Shown: positions 19,206-29,164 of the stretch, in pieces
Position numbering within the stretch: the first letter of the stretch is position 1
Layout of the letters: every line of letters starts with the position of its first letter
Assembly: GCA_051453625.1 (NCBI GenBank)
Contig: JBOZIK010000001.1
Coordinates: 219,613,082 to 219,642,245 of the forward strand
DNA: 29,164 bases
Direction of reading: 5' to 3'
From: Welwitschia mirabilis
Taxonomy: Eukaryota; Gnetophyta; Gnetopsida; Welwitschiales
The notes under the pieces: model-generated
Databases searched by the model: none
The model's input: only the letters and a program-made list of their open reading frames with translations
What the model was told of the DNA's origin: nothing
Made by a program: the position numbers and the translations under genes

Positions 19206-22134
19206 TTTTATGCTCATAAATTTTATAAAGAGCTTAAATCTTTATTAAATCATCTTACAACTATCTTGGAATTTGTAATTTACTAAAAGAGCAAAAATTA
19301 GAGGTAAACAGCAAAAAATAATATGTTAAAGCAAAACTTTAGGAATTTTCATATGTGCCTAAGAAACAAAAAGAATGACTGAAAAATGACTAGTAATGAA
19401 TAAATTATGGCACTCAAAATTTGAATTTCTAAGATATTAATGTCCTAATAAGGTTCGTTATGATCTAATGTCATTCATTCAGTGTTATAATGATATTGAA
19501 TTATTGTAACAACAAGTGGATGAAATATGAGTAGGAAAAAGGAACTATGAAATCTTTTTAGGATTAATAGGTTAAATAATTCTTTCATGCTCCACATTAT
19601 CTCCCTTGATTTTAATTTCTTAATCATGATCATTACAAATAGTTTTAGACTAGATTATAATGCATCATTTCGATCTCTTTGAAAATCTGAGGACCTTATT
19701 ACTTGAAAAGNNNNNNNNNNNNNNCTAAAAAATAACAACAAATTATGACTATTTATAACTTACGTAATTAAAAATTCAAGCTTCATTACATCTCCCAACT
19801 AGTATGTCCCATGTAAGTGATGACAATAAGATAAATAATGCACAAAATCTACTACACATCTTGATGTTTACCATAGGATGTGATATCAGATTAATATTGG
19901 AATATCTAATAATATTTATCGTTTCACTAAGTTCTAAGGAATTGCATTATTTATCTATCCTAGGACTAATAATTAACATTTCATAAGTTATATTAATTGT
20001 CATGGATCTAAAGGCTAGCCATATAAATAAAATAATATATAAAAACAATAGTACCACTACTATGAAAGCATAATAATTCATGTCATAAGAGATAATATAA
20101 TAATACAAAGACATAGAAAAAATATTTAACCCTTTATTTATTATTCTAAATAACTAAAATAAAAATTTTGTTATTTTATTAATTTAAAAAATAAAAATAC
20201 AAATATGAACACAAGATAAATAATATGAAACACACCCATAATATCATATTATAATTCGATATTATAAAAAATAATGAACCACATATATTTCACACATGCA
20301 ATAGATGTACTGACATACATAAGATGATTAAGCATTACATACATATAAATACTAATAAAAATAGAAGCAAATCGTATGAAATATTTCACTCTAAATATTT
20401 CACTTTAATATAAACATAAAGGAACTAAGGAGAAAAATGTTCACTACCATTTCCACCATGGAATTCATAGTCCTTTATGACAGTAAAACATTGAAGTCCA
20501 AAATAAGCCTCTTCCCAATATCATCTTAGTATACATTTATGAGAGAATAACTAAGTCATTAGATAAAAGAAAAAGTTAAGATGTAAATAAAATAAGACTA
20601 TTTAAATATTTCATGTTTAATCCTACTCAAGTTCTAATCAACCTAGCTAAGAAAAAATCATGCTACTTAACATAATGTCTAGGCTATTATTGTTACCCTT
20701 GTTTATGCTTACAAAATTTGTCTACCCTTAAACAATGTTTCAAATCATGAGGTACATGGATAGGATATCTAATATAACCAATCCTATGAAACTTAATATA
20801 TTGATGGGAAATAATATTTCAAATTATAAAGGATGAAGGGATGGAAATAGAATATTGTAAAGATTAATCATGATGGACATGGATAAAAATAATATCAAGA
20901 ATATGAAGCATGACCTTTCTTAAACAAATAAAGGGTTTAATACATTTGAAAATGCATGGGATGTATAAGTAGTACATAGCATGTTGAACATAATATAATA
21001 AGTAAGAGGTACATCGGATGGCCTAAGATGATTAATAAGAAAACCATTGATATAAAGTATATAATTAAGATTGAGATCATCTAGAGTAGGTAATACATAT
21101 CTAAAAAAACATTAGGATCTATTAATTCATAGTCACAGGTATAATAAAAAATATCTAATGCAGTAGCTAATACTCTAGGGAGCTAGTCAATAGTAAGATC
21201 ATCTATAATATATTTTCCTATGCTTTTATCTTAATTAAATTTAAGGTTTTATAAAAATAAAACTATACTATTACTAGGCTATAATGCATGATCAAGATTA
21301 ACTAACCAGCTATATGCTTAATCCCTAACTAATTTATCATCTTTGGGAGACAAAGTAATGAATAGAATAAAGCAAATACTTTTACAAAAAAATTATAATA
21401 TAAAAAAATAAATAAGTAAAAGTCTTAAAGAGAAGATAAAAGAAAATTGTTGAAATAGATATTACCACCATTTTGGTAAAGCACCATTATCTAAGTTTTA
21501 TGGTTACCACATGACTCGATAGATTACTTTTCATGAAAAATAAAAGTTAAAATAAGGCTTAAGGGCTAAAGATGAAGTTATTATAATAATAAAACCCTAG
21601 ACTATTTACCACAGTGGTAATATAGCATCACTTAACATGTGATTCAAGCATTGTAGTACTAATATAGAAAAATTAATAAGTAATTAAGGTAGCTTTTAAA
21701 AACTCCAGTAGTAAATGTTTTCAAAATGAAAAAAATAAGCTTAGATGTACCCTATAACTTAGAAAATAACTAGCTAAACCCCTCAACTAGGATAAAAGTT
21801 GGAATTTTAGGATTAAAAAATTACATATCTTACTCATAATTTATTAAAAGAAAAACGTAAGAACTTGAAAAAGTGGTTGTTAAATTTTGGAATACAAATT
21901 GATCCTCCCCAAAGTTCATAACCCTCTTAAACATGATTATAAGAGACCCATATCTCTTATTTCATCATCTAAAAAGTATCAACATTTTTAGGTTTATTAA
22001 TTTATAAAAAAGAAAAATAATTTTACATCCTTTTATTTTTTAGATTTTATCACATTTATATCTGAAAAATAAAAATAAATTTTAACTCCATTTAAACCTT
22101 TTTTAGTAAATAATTTAATTTAAATTCACTTACT
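19206..22134. other. AT-rich stretch, no gene identified; probably transposon remains
   Basis: Includes a 14-N gap at 19711-19724. Short open frames such as 19804-19986 have no recognisable motif. On the minus strand about 20900-21250 gives broken but protein-like pieces (for example PRVLATALDIFYYTCDYEL and INHLRPSDVPLTYYIM) downstream of the Athila-like integrase. They may be the 3' part of that element, but I cannot name a family. No LTR edge was found. Confidence 0.35.
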
Positions 22135-23240
22135 CTTTGAACATGACTAGTTTTAAGATCTTGAATATCAATTATCTCATAAAGAAACACATGAATAATA
22201 ATAAAGGGATCTTTCCATTTAGATTTTAACTTTTCAAGAGATAAATGAAAATGAGCATTAAAAAGAAAAACTTTATCTCCTTATGGAAAATTTTTCCTTA
22301 GAATGATCTAATTATGATGATATTTCATTCTTACTTTTTTTAAGTAAGAACTTAATTATCATAATAATTTAATCTAATTTCATCTAGTTCATTTAATTGG
22401 TTCATCTTACTTTTAGCACACTTTTCAAAATCAAGGTAAAGTCTATTAATAACATAAAAACTTGATGTTCTATCTTAATAGAAAGAAAACATTATTTATC
22501 ACAAATGCATTTGTATGGGGTCATGTCAATGGATGATTTATAGGCTATACGATGAGTCCATAGTGTATCAAATAATTTCAAAGACTTTTTCATTCACATA
22601 AACTATTTTTTAGAAAAATCTAATAAGCTCATAGTTTAGTCACTTCCACTTGAAAATTGATTTGAGGATGATAATCAATATCTATTTTATGAGTGAAACC
22701 ACAATTAAGGATAATATTTCTAAATAGTTTATTTTAAAAGTGGATTTCTTAATAACTAATGATAACTTTGGAATGATCAAAATGGAAAATAACTTGATCT
22801 TATTAAGAATTTAATAATAGTATTAAAATCACAATCTCTATAAGATTTGGCTTCTACCCATTTAGTGACATAGTCCCCACAACTAAGAATATAAACATTA
22901 CTCAAGAAGGGTGGAAAAGATCCAATAAATCTAGACTATAGAAACTAAAAGATTCATAAGTAATGATTGGCTCAAAAGGAATTTCATTTCTTTTACTAAT
23001 GCTACCCATCCATTGGCATTTATCACGATATTTACAAAATTCATTAGTATCTCTAAAAAGAGTATCCCTAATAAAGCTAGCATTGTAAATTTAGTTTTTT
23101 ATTTTTCACTAAAATAACCACCTCACATTATCATATATGATATAATTCTAGGATTCTAACCATTTCATTCTATGATACACACCTTTGCAAGACTTAGTTA
23201 GCATACTATCTAAACAAAGTAGTGATTCCATAAGAATTTA
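22135..23240 (-). pseudogene. pol: Athila-like Ty3/gypsy integrase remnant on the minus strand
   Basis: Reading from high to low coordinates: a GGYFSEK-like zinc-finger piece, FCKYRDKCQWMGSISKRNEIP, a degenerate SLDLLD block with one Asp kept (22929-22931), the diagnostic DYVTKWVEAK (22875 to 22846), VIISY in place of VIISDGG (second catalytic Asp now Tyr), THKIDIDYHPQ, QVEVT with the third acidic residue kept, LWTHRIAYKSSIDMTPYKCI, then IKIEHQVF, QLNELDEIRL and IQDLKTS. The SISKRNE and DYVTKWVEA blocks are characteristic of the Athila/Tat side of Ty3/gypsy. Stops and frameshifts make it dead. Reverse transcriptase should lie beyond 23300 but is replaced by a copia LTR, so the element is interrupted. 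Confidence 0.85.
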
Positions 23241-23300
23241 TGCTAATAAGATAGCTTCATTTTTCTCATAATAAAAGATACTTCTAGAAAGTTTACCATA

Positions 23301-24782
23301 TGTTAGTAAGAAATATGGTTTTGATGATTTCACTTGTCAAATGTTTTATGCTATTATGTAACTAGTTAATGTAAAGAAAATCAAATCATAAATAGCATAA
23401 GTCCATGTTAAATCTTCAAGATAATATATCAAAAAAGTTTAGTTTAAAATTGAAAATGCCAAACCAATTGACTGAATATGTCTACAGAATGAAAGTTGTC
23501 TATGGAAAAGATGTCTGCACTCTTGAAGACATCTATGATGAAGACGTTTATAGCTTAAGAGATGTCTATGCTAAACCAACTTTCAGATCACAAGTCTAAG
23601 ACATTTATATCAACAAAGACAACTATACTAAAAGATGGATATGATATAGATGAAAGATGTATAAATATTTGAAGACATCTGCACTGAACTGGAATAGGTA
23701 ATAAGGTCAATTTATTCTTTAAGGGAAGCTATCAAGATTTGCATTATAGATTCATCATCATGAAGGACCAAAGCTAATACAATGCAAGTTTCATAAATTT
23801 TTGGTTAACTTGAGTAAAGACATCTTCCATGTGGAAGACATTTGACTGATAGTAAATATCTACAACTTTAAAGACATCTTGGATAAAGCTTCATGTCAAA
23901 TAAAATATAAGATTCACATCTGATACCTAGATATTCCTATCTATTACACCATGATTATAAAGTTTAAATTTCTAAATCTTCTAGATTAAACAACTAACAA
24001 ATTTTCAAATAATGGTATGAAGGCATGATGTAATGAACATATTAAGAAACAAATGAACATAAAACATAAGGAATGAATGCATGGATTATTGGATCTACTC
24101 ATGAAGTATAAAGATACCTTTTATAAGTAACTTTGAAGAATATACATCTTTCATTTATTAGATCCTATATCATTGCATCATTCTTTAGCACTCATGATGA
24201 TAATGATAAGAAATAACTTAAGCTCTCTTTAAAGATACATTATCCTAGCTTGTTTTTGTATTTATTTATTGGATCTCATATTATTAAACTATCTTATTCT
24301 TGAATAATTTTGTATAGTCCATTCTTATATTATTAAAACTCAAGAGTCCCTTACTAGAATTTCTTATTATAAGGAAACCCTGTATAAGTATGCTTTATGA
24401 GTTTTTGTGAGTACTTGTATTATTATATTATTGTTTTTACCTAAGGAAAAAAGGTTGCTACCTTATGAAGAGCATCTCATATTCTAATTGTATTGTATGC
24501 ATATTTTTTATATTATGTTATTAGCTATCCCTAAGAAGAAGAAAGTATTTACTTGTAAGGAGACTCTCATTTTGTATGTAAGGTTGATGGTGTACCAATA
24601 CCACTATTCTTTGCATGTTAAAAATATCCAAAGATATGAGAGGAAGCTACTGTGTAGATGTACCCAAGTTGGGAAACATCTCTTGGTAAGATGTTTATTA
24701 TATAGCTTTTAAGTTTGTTATTGATAAAATTTTTATTTAATAGACCTCATTCACCCCTTTCCTTTAAGTCCAATAATCCTCA
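23301..24782 (+). mobile_element. 5' LTR of a SIRE/Maximus-like Ty1/copia element
   Basis: It starts TGTTAG at 23301, next to the point where the Athila-like frame ends, and ends CA at 24781-24782, two bases before a primer binding site. The length of 1482 bp suits this lineage. The left edge is inferred from TG and context; the right edge is firm. The 64-codon frame at 23405-23599 and the 74-codon frame at 24488-24712 lie within the LTR and are not genes. Two similar segments (about 24440-24500 and 24525-24585) look like an internal diverged repeat. Confidence 0.65.
23509..23890 (+). repeat. Recurring AGACATCT/AGATGTCT words in the LTR
   Basis: AGATGTCT, AGACATCT and one-base variants occur about nine times in both orientations, for example 23509-23516 and 23527-23534, which can pair around a 10-nt loop. 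Repeated short words in the upstream part of an LTR often act as enhancer-like elements, but that role is inferred. Confidence 0.5.
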
Positions 24783-24784
24783 AG

Positions 24785-24795
24785 TGGTATCAGAG
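24785..24795 (+). other. Primer binding site of the copia element (tRNA-iMet type)
   Basis: TGGTATCAGAG matches the 3' end complement of plant initiator methionine tRNA, the standard primer of plant copia elements, and lies two bases after the LTR end. Confidence 0.9.
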
Positions 24796-24837
24796 TGTAT
24801 ACTTATGAAAAAGAGTAACTTCCTTGAGTAAACTATA

Positions 24838-25431
24838 GAAGGTATGCCATCTTTTCGACATCCACTCTTTTGATGGAACTAACTACACCTATTAGAAGAT
24901 GAATATGTAGGTGTATTTATAGTTTTATGAGTTTCAGGTATCGCAAAGCATAGAAGAAGGATACATAAAACCTGCATAAACCATAACAGATATTGTAGGA
25001 AACACCATCACTTAGATCAAGCCAAGAAAAGATTAGAAAGATAAAGAGAATACAGCCTTCACGTATAACTCTAAAGTCAAAAATTCTCTTTGTTTATCTC
25101 TTATAATGGAGGAATTCAATAGAATAGCTAGATGTGACATTAACTAAGAAATATGGAACATTCTAGTGAAAACATATGAAGGAACTTCTATTATCAAGTA
25201 TTCAAAGCTTCTTGTATGGACAAATTAATTTGAAAATACCAACATGAACAATGAAGAGAGAGTTCATGAATAATTCACTAGAGTCTCCAACATTTTGAAT
25301 GCAATACATGGCATTCATGAAAGTATTCCAAAGGATAAGGTAAAACAAAATGTTATTAGAGGATAAGTGCTCTAATCAGCTACAAAATAAATCTCATTTA
25401 ATATGATGCCTTAAAAGAAAATTCCATTGCT
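24838..25431 (+). pseudogene. gag: copia gag, N-terminal (UBN2-type) domain, decayed
   Basis: EGMPSFRHPLF is followed, after a one-base shift at about 24869, by FDGTNYTY*KMNM*VYL, the start of the copia gag domain, where the stops fall on conserved Trp or Lys positions. The same frame runs to about 25430 with about a dozen stops and keeps EEFNRIARCDIN*EIWNILV, TYEGTSIIKYSKLL, MNNEERVHE*FTRVSNILN, and IPKDKVKQNVIRG. These match the usual EIWxxLxxTYEGTxxVKxSK and FTRxxxIxNxL patterns. The protein would form the RNA-packaging shell. Confidence 0.85.
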
Positions 25432-25710
25432 TTGAAGGCTAGTGAAAGTACAAAACAAAGCTCAAAAGAAAATACAAAGGAAGAACCAAAAGAAGATGAC
25501 TCTAAGGAAGATGTAGATGAAGAAATCTTTCTTATTAAAGAAGAGTTAAAAGACTTTTCTCATGCAAATAAAACAAAGAAAAGGACTACAAAAAATCATC
25601 TGGATTTTAACATAGAGGTAATTTTAATTAATACTTCTAGTAATACTTTATTTTCTTTTAAATTTGATGTTTTAAATCTAGTATCTAATACGAAGGATAA
25701 GTACACATAG
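25432..25710 (+). pseudogene. gag: copia gag, charged linker
   Basis: A frame open for 92 codons begins at a TTG (25432) inside IALKAS, the conserved block that follows the gag domain in SIRE-type elements, and continues with a Ser/Glu/Asp/Lys-rich stretch (KEEPKEDDSKEDVDEE). It is in a different frame from the preceding gag, so one frameshift lies just before it. After about 25600 the peptide no longer resembles the family. Confidence 0.65.
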
Positions 25711-25734
25711 CCTCGAAATTTCCTTTTGATTGAA

Positions 25735-26563
25735 TGTAGGAAAAGGGGCAAAATAAAGTGTCAAATAAAAGGATATCTTCCTTCACAAGGTGGAATAATG
25801 ATTAAGATGTAATAAAGGTAGAAACATCTAAGAATAAAAAAGTTCATTCTTTCTACATGGCCATTATACACATCCAAGAAAAAAATGATGAGATAAAATA
25901 AGAATACAAATTAAAAACTAAAGATGATATAGGTATCATTCTTTAACAAAAGTACAATTTAATGTTTAAATAATTTGTTAAATTACAAAAGGTATTTACT
26001 AAGATGAAAAAATTACTTTATACCCATGAATTATCTTACAAGAAAAAAAAAAGAATTCTTGTAATAAATTATCATATGAAAACTCAGCTCTTAAAGCTAA
26101 GATAAATAGACTAACATGTGAGTTAAAAAATGTAAGACAAGAACTCTTAGACTTAAATAAAATCAATCAGAACTTTATCTAAGGAGAGGAAACTATAAAT
26201 ATCATGCTTAGGCGATGCAGAACCTCAAATGAGAAAAGTGGTTTGGAACATAATAAAGCTTCCACTAGCTCTATAACCTCTTTATTTAAGAAATGGAATT
26301 ACAAATCAAGGTATGAGCATTTATTATTTACAAATAATATTATCTACTATCATTATCACAAAAGAAAACATTATAAATCTAATTTTCCATTAAAATTCAA
26401 AAATAGATATTATACTAATAATACTAAGAGGCCTAGTAGAATGGTATAGTATTTTATGCAAGGCAAATCAAATAAAGTATGGATTCCAAAACCAAAACTA
26501 GCACTTTTATCATAGAAAACTAAGAGCAGTTAAAAATCATGCTTAGTATGTTGATAGTAGATG
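25735..26563 (+). pseudogene. gag: copia gag C-terminus and protease start, copy 1
   Basis: Starts with a degenerate zinc knuckle, ECRKRGKIKC, and continues with a coiled-coil part (ALKAKINRLTCELKNVRQEL) and the NIMLRRCRTSNEKSGLEH block that is typical of SIRE-type gag (usually xLGxQRCxFxKxGLGY). The knuckle-like HLLFTNNIIYYHYHKRKHYK lacks its Cys residues. It ends at the gap with the protease block HA*YVDSR, where Trp is a stop, the catalytic Asp is kept (26553-26555) and the following Gly is Arg. The 81-codon frame at 26204-26449 is the longest stop-free part. The same region recurs about 930 bp further on. Confidence 0.75.
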
Positions 26564-26663
26564 NNNNNNNNNNNNNNNNNNNNNNNNNNNNNNNNNNNNN
26601 NNNNNNNNNNNNNNNNNNNNNNNNNNNNNNNNNNNNNNNNNNNNNNNNNNNNNNNNNNNNNNN
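26564..26663. other. Assembly gap, 100 N, inside the copia element
   Basis: Unknown-size placeholder. It separates the two copies of the gag C-terminal half. Confidence 0.95.
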
Positions 26664-27492
26664 AGGTGATGCATGAAAAAGAATAAAAAAAAGAGCCAAA
26701 GAAGAAGAGATCATTATTTACAAGATGGGGTAATGATGAAGAAGTAATAAAAGAAGAAACATTTAATGATGAGAAAGCTCATCCTTTCTATATGGCTATT
26801 ACACACTTTTAAGAATAAGATGATGAAATAGAAGAAAGTATGATTAAGAAAGTGAAGATGGTATAGGTATGGGTCATTGAAAAAGGTATGATCTAATTAC
26901 TGAAGAGTTTGTAAATTGCAAAAGGTATGTACTAAGATGAAAAAGTTACTTCATACTTGTGAAGAAGCCTATGAATAAGAAAAGAATGTGTACAATAAAT
27001 TATCTTTTAAAAACTTAGCTTAAAGCTAAGGTTAGTAGAATAACATGTGATTTGAAAAATGTAAGACAAGAACTATCAAACTCAAAGAAAATAAATGAAA
27101 AATTTACGCAAGAAAAGAAGACATTGAATATCATGCTTGGGTAGTATAGAAGTTCATATGATAAGAGCGGCTTAGAACACAATGAAGCCTTAACTAGAAC
27201 TCCATCCTATTTGATTAACAAATGAAATTATTAGCTAAGATATGAACATTTAGCATTTACAAATAATATCATTTGCTATTATTTTATAATAAGGAACATT
27301 ATCAATATAAATATCCTATGAACTTCAAAAATAGATATTATACTATTTGTTCCAAGAGGCCTATTAGAATGGTACATCATTTTGTATAGGATAAATTTAA
27401 AAAAATATTCATACTAAAAAAAAAACAGTACTTTCAGGATAAACTACACTTAGAGCCATGAAGAAGCATGCTTGATACATTGATAATGGATG
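26664..27492 (+). pseudogene. gag: copia gag C-terminus and protease start, copy 2
   Basis: Begins inside the Lys-rich stretch after the zinc knuckle: KKKRSLFTRWGNDEEVIKEE, then KAHPFYMAITHF, blocks that in this lineage follow the knuckle. It repeats the coiled coil (SRITCDLKNVRQELSNSK), the cysteine-lacking block, and the protease start HA*YIDNGCLKHMM, in which the catalytic Asp is kept (27482-27484), the next Ser is Asn and the Trp is TGA. It differs from copy 1 at many positions, so it is not the same sequence read twice. The plus-strand frame is broken by stops and small shifts. Confidence 0.75.
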
Positions 27493-27840
27493 TTTAAAGC
27501 ATATGATGAGAGACAAATCTAGTTTCACCACATTGATAAAATAAGATAAAGGAGTTATAATCTATGGAAAAAAGACAGAAGCATAGATCAAAGGTATTCG
27601 GTATCACTAGAGGAGAAAATCAACCAAAGCTGAAGAATGTATTATTTGTAGAAGGTTTATAACATAACCTCTTAAGTGTTAGGCAACTATATGATGAACA
27701 TTTTTTTATTACCTTTACAAAAGATGATTATGTTATTAGAGAATAAGATTTGACAAAGTTTTATTTTCTAGTATTATAAAATAAAATGTCTTTATTTCTA
27801 GTCTACGAAATATTTTTAACAAAATAAGGAAGTGTTTATT
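27493..27840 (+). pseudogene. pol: copia protease end and pre-integrase region
   Basis: After the Asp-Asn-Gly block the frame continues RDKSSFTTLI, then, past small shifts, KLKNVLFVEGL*HNLLSVRQLYDE (about 27630-27705). This matches the family block xIxNVLYVxGLKHNLLSISQLCD that lies between protease and integrase. The stop replaces a Lys or Gln. The minus-strand frame at 27736-27957 is a shadow. Confidence 0.75.
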
Positions 27841-27849
27841 AAGCACAAC

Positions 27850-28480
27850 AGATGAAACTAAGCTATGACACAAAAACCTTAGACATATAAACAAGGATTT
27901 ATTCAAAATTTTATCTATAAAAGAAATGATAAGAGGACTTTCCAAGTTAAAAAGCATTGATAATCAAGTTTATGAAGCTTGCCAGGAAGGAAAGAAAACA
28001 AGGGTAAGATTTGATAAGAAAAATAATATCTCAACTAAAAACCCTTTAGATCTTTTACGTCTTGACATTGTTAGCCCTTCATCTATAGAAATTCTTGGAA
28101 AGAAAAGGTATTATTTAACCATTGTAGATGATTATTCTCATTTTACATAGATATCCTTCCTTGCGCAAAAGAATGAGGCATTTAATTCTTTCTTTAAGTT
28201 GTGTATTAGGTTATATAATTAAAAAGGTTATGGGATCAAAGTGATAAGAAGTAATAATAGCACATTATTTAAAAATGCAAGGTTCAAAGAGTTTTATGAA
28301 TAATTTAGAATTTTCCATTAGGTCTTTGCACTAAGGATCACTTAATAAAATGGAGTGGTAGAAATTAAAAATAAAGTTCTTAATGAAATGATCAGTGTTG
28401 TAATGCCAATTTATAGGAATTTGATGGTGTATTTGAAGTACTTTTGCTGGACATTTATACAGGTTTAGATACAATTTTAC
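27850..28480 (+). pseudogene. pol: copia integrase remnant
   Basis: The zinc region reads L*HKNLRHIN, in which both His are kept, Trp is TGA and a Gly is Arg; its Cys pair is YEAC with the first Cys now Tyr. The core follows: MIRGLSKLK, STKNPLDLLRLDIVSPS with the first catalytic Asp kept (28064-28066), RYYLTIVDDYSHFT, then a stop in place of Trp, FLAQKNEAFNSF, VIRSNNS in place of the usual VIRSDNG (second catalytic Asp now Asn, 28253-28255), and NGVVEIKNKVLNEM with the third acidic residue kept. Several of these changes are G-to-A (TGG to TGA, GGA to AGA, TGT to TAT, GAT to AAT). Open from 27926 to 28150. Homology fades after about 28450. Confidence 0.9.
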
Positions 28481-28630
28481 TAATTATGAAGAGATGACAA
28501 AATGATCATAAAAACATGTAATTCTTAGCTTAATTAGAGGAATTTCAGGCATGATCTGATACTTAGCATATTGAAGGAGGACTAAAGATTAAGAAGACCA
28601 ATTTATGCTACTCAAGAAGTTTGGGAAGAG

Positions 28631-28658
28631 TGTCGTCCCTACAACAGAGGGGACGACA
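28631..28658. repeat. GC-rich hairpin in the LTR-like segment
   Basis: TGTCGTCCC (28631-28639) and GGGACGACA (28650-28658) form a perfect 9-bp stem around a 10-nt loop. GTCGTC words recur nearby at about 28714 and 28726. Such paired words may be regulatory, but this is inferred. Confidence 0.6.
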
Positions 28659-28976
28659 GCTTATTATGTGGACAAAGGCTAAGGCTCTGACAGTAGCACA
28701 TGATGACAGAGCATCGTCCACCATGTCGTCTGGATGACCGACAAGATGACCACATGGGTAACATGCGATTACAACCCATAGGGCTAACAGTATCATAGGG
28801 GCACACAACCCAAGGCAAGAAGGTGGCGGCATCCCCACTGTTGTGTGGACAACACACAGAACGACAACTATTTTTACATATCCGCAATAAAGACTATTTT
28901 AAATGGGATCAAGTGACTCATGTGGGCTGTTAGGGTTTTATTCACTAATGAATATGGTTACTGTTCATTGTAAAAC

Positions 28977-28984
28977 TATAAATA
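28977..28984 (+). promoter_or_regulatory. Canonical plant TATA box
   Basis: TATAAATA preceded by CATTGTAAAAC and followed by a C/T-rich stretch (CCCCTTCCCTCCTTC), the usual plant core-promoter layout. Transcription would start roughly 30 bases downstream, near 29010. Confidence 0.6.
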
Positions 28985-29164
28985 CCCCTTCCCTCCTTCA
29001 ATTCTAACCATCTTTTGTACTTGATATGCTTGTGACAGAAGCTTGAAGGTAGGAGGTTCATCTAATAGCTACAAAAAAGGGTTTTCCTGGTGTTAGGATG
29101 TGTCTCTTCCATTGAGGATCTATTATTTTGTTGTAAGTGAATGTAAAGTTCTTTTGATTAATAC

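Larger units (their letters stand above)
24783..28480 (+). mobile_element. Decayed Ty1/copia element (SIRE/Maximus-like), internal region
   Basis: The order primer site, gag, gag C-terminus, aspartic protease, integrase is that of Ty1/copia. The long gag with a charged stretch and a late coiled-coil and Cys/His-type region suits SIRE/Maximus. The reverse transcriptase and 3' LTR are not reached: the sequence changes to another LTR-like segment at about 28480. A 100-N gap splits the element, and the gag C-terminal half is present on both sides. It is inactive throughout. Confidence 0.8.
28481..29164 (+). mobile_element. LTR-like sequence, GC-richer and younger than its surroundings, truncated by the window end
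   Basis: At about 28480 the copia integrase similarity stops and base composition changes: 28620-28860 has many CG dinucleotides and G/C-rich words (GTCGTCC, GACGAC, GGTGGCGGC), unlike the rest of the window. It is followed by a pyrimidine-rich leader after a TATA box, an arrangement typical of an LTR (U3, then R). The exact left edge, the CA end and a target duplication are not seen. The minus-strand frames at 28608-28838 and 28639-28887 overlap each other and have no family motif. Which lineage the LTR belongs to is unknown; a promoter region of an ordinary gene is the alternative. Confidence 0.5.

Noticed and set aside
23405-23599. 64-codon plus-strand frame with repeated DVY and DIY words
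   Set aside because: It is inside the copia LTR; the repetition reflects the AGACATCT words, not a protein repeat.
28608-28887. Two overlapping minus-strand frames of 76 and 82 codons, Cys- and Pro-rich
   Set aside because: They lie in the GC-rich part of an LTR-like segment where stops are rare by composition, overlap in different frames, and have no domain motif.
1-29164. CRISPR array, tRNA or rRNA genes, bacterial operons
   Set aside because: No regularly spaced identical repeats and no clover-leaf or rRNA blocks were recognised; the retrotransposon families and splice-like sites point to a plant nuclear genome.

Overview
The window looks like an intergenic or intronic stretch of a flowering-plant nuclear chromosome. 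It is strongly AT-rich, has no dense bacterial-style coding, and is filled with decayed LTR retrotransposons of plant lineages: a Ty3/gypsy chromovirus with a C-terminal chromodomain, an Athila-like Ty3/gypsy integrase, and a SIRE/Maximus-like Ty1/copia element. Six runs of N break the assembly. No intact long protein-coding gene is visible, and I could not identify the species. I found no new biological system; the value lies in nested, decayed transposons, a few exon-like islands and some assembly signals.

Left part (1-9600): mostly featureless AT-rich sequence. Five short islands look coding on the plus strand: an open frame at 26-253, a weak frame at 2120-2226, a 39-codon frame at 5534-5653 resembling the start of a universal stress protein, a coiled-coil piece at 6794-6843 on the edge of a 695-N gap, and a frame at 8060-8182 just after a good splice acceptor. 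A decayed minus-strand coding candidate lies at 4639-5095. All are low to moderate confidence.

Middle (9600-19100): a cluster of short palindromic repeats (9605-9975) resembles the subterminal region of a CACTA-type DNA transposon. A purine-rich stretch follows, then a degenerate tandem repeat with units of about 90 bp (about 11540-11972). A Ty3/gypsy chromovirus then runs on the plus strand: gag with a broken zinc knuckle, protease, reverse transcriptase, RNase H, integrase and chromodomain (12717-16782), a polypurine tract and the head of a 3' LTR at 16921. No 5' LTR is recognisable. A second tract-plus-LTR head (TGTTAGACCCCC) sits at 18139.

Right part (19200-29164): an AT-rich unassigned stretch leads to an Athila-like integrase on the minus strand (about 22135-23240). 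It is cut off by a Ty1/copia LTR (23301-24782) with a perfect 11-nt tRNA-Met-type primer binding site. The copia body follows on the plus strand. The second half of its gag occurs twice, on the two sides of a 100-N gap, and is followed by protease and integrase remains. From about 28480 the copia integrase gives way to a GC-richer sequence with a canonical TATA box, probably the LTR of a younger insertion.

The genes do not work together as a system. Each element has premature stops and lost catalytic residues. The stops fall largely where glutamine or tryptophan is conserved, the signature of C-to-T decay of silenced, methylated transposons.
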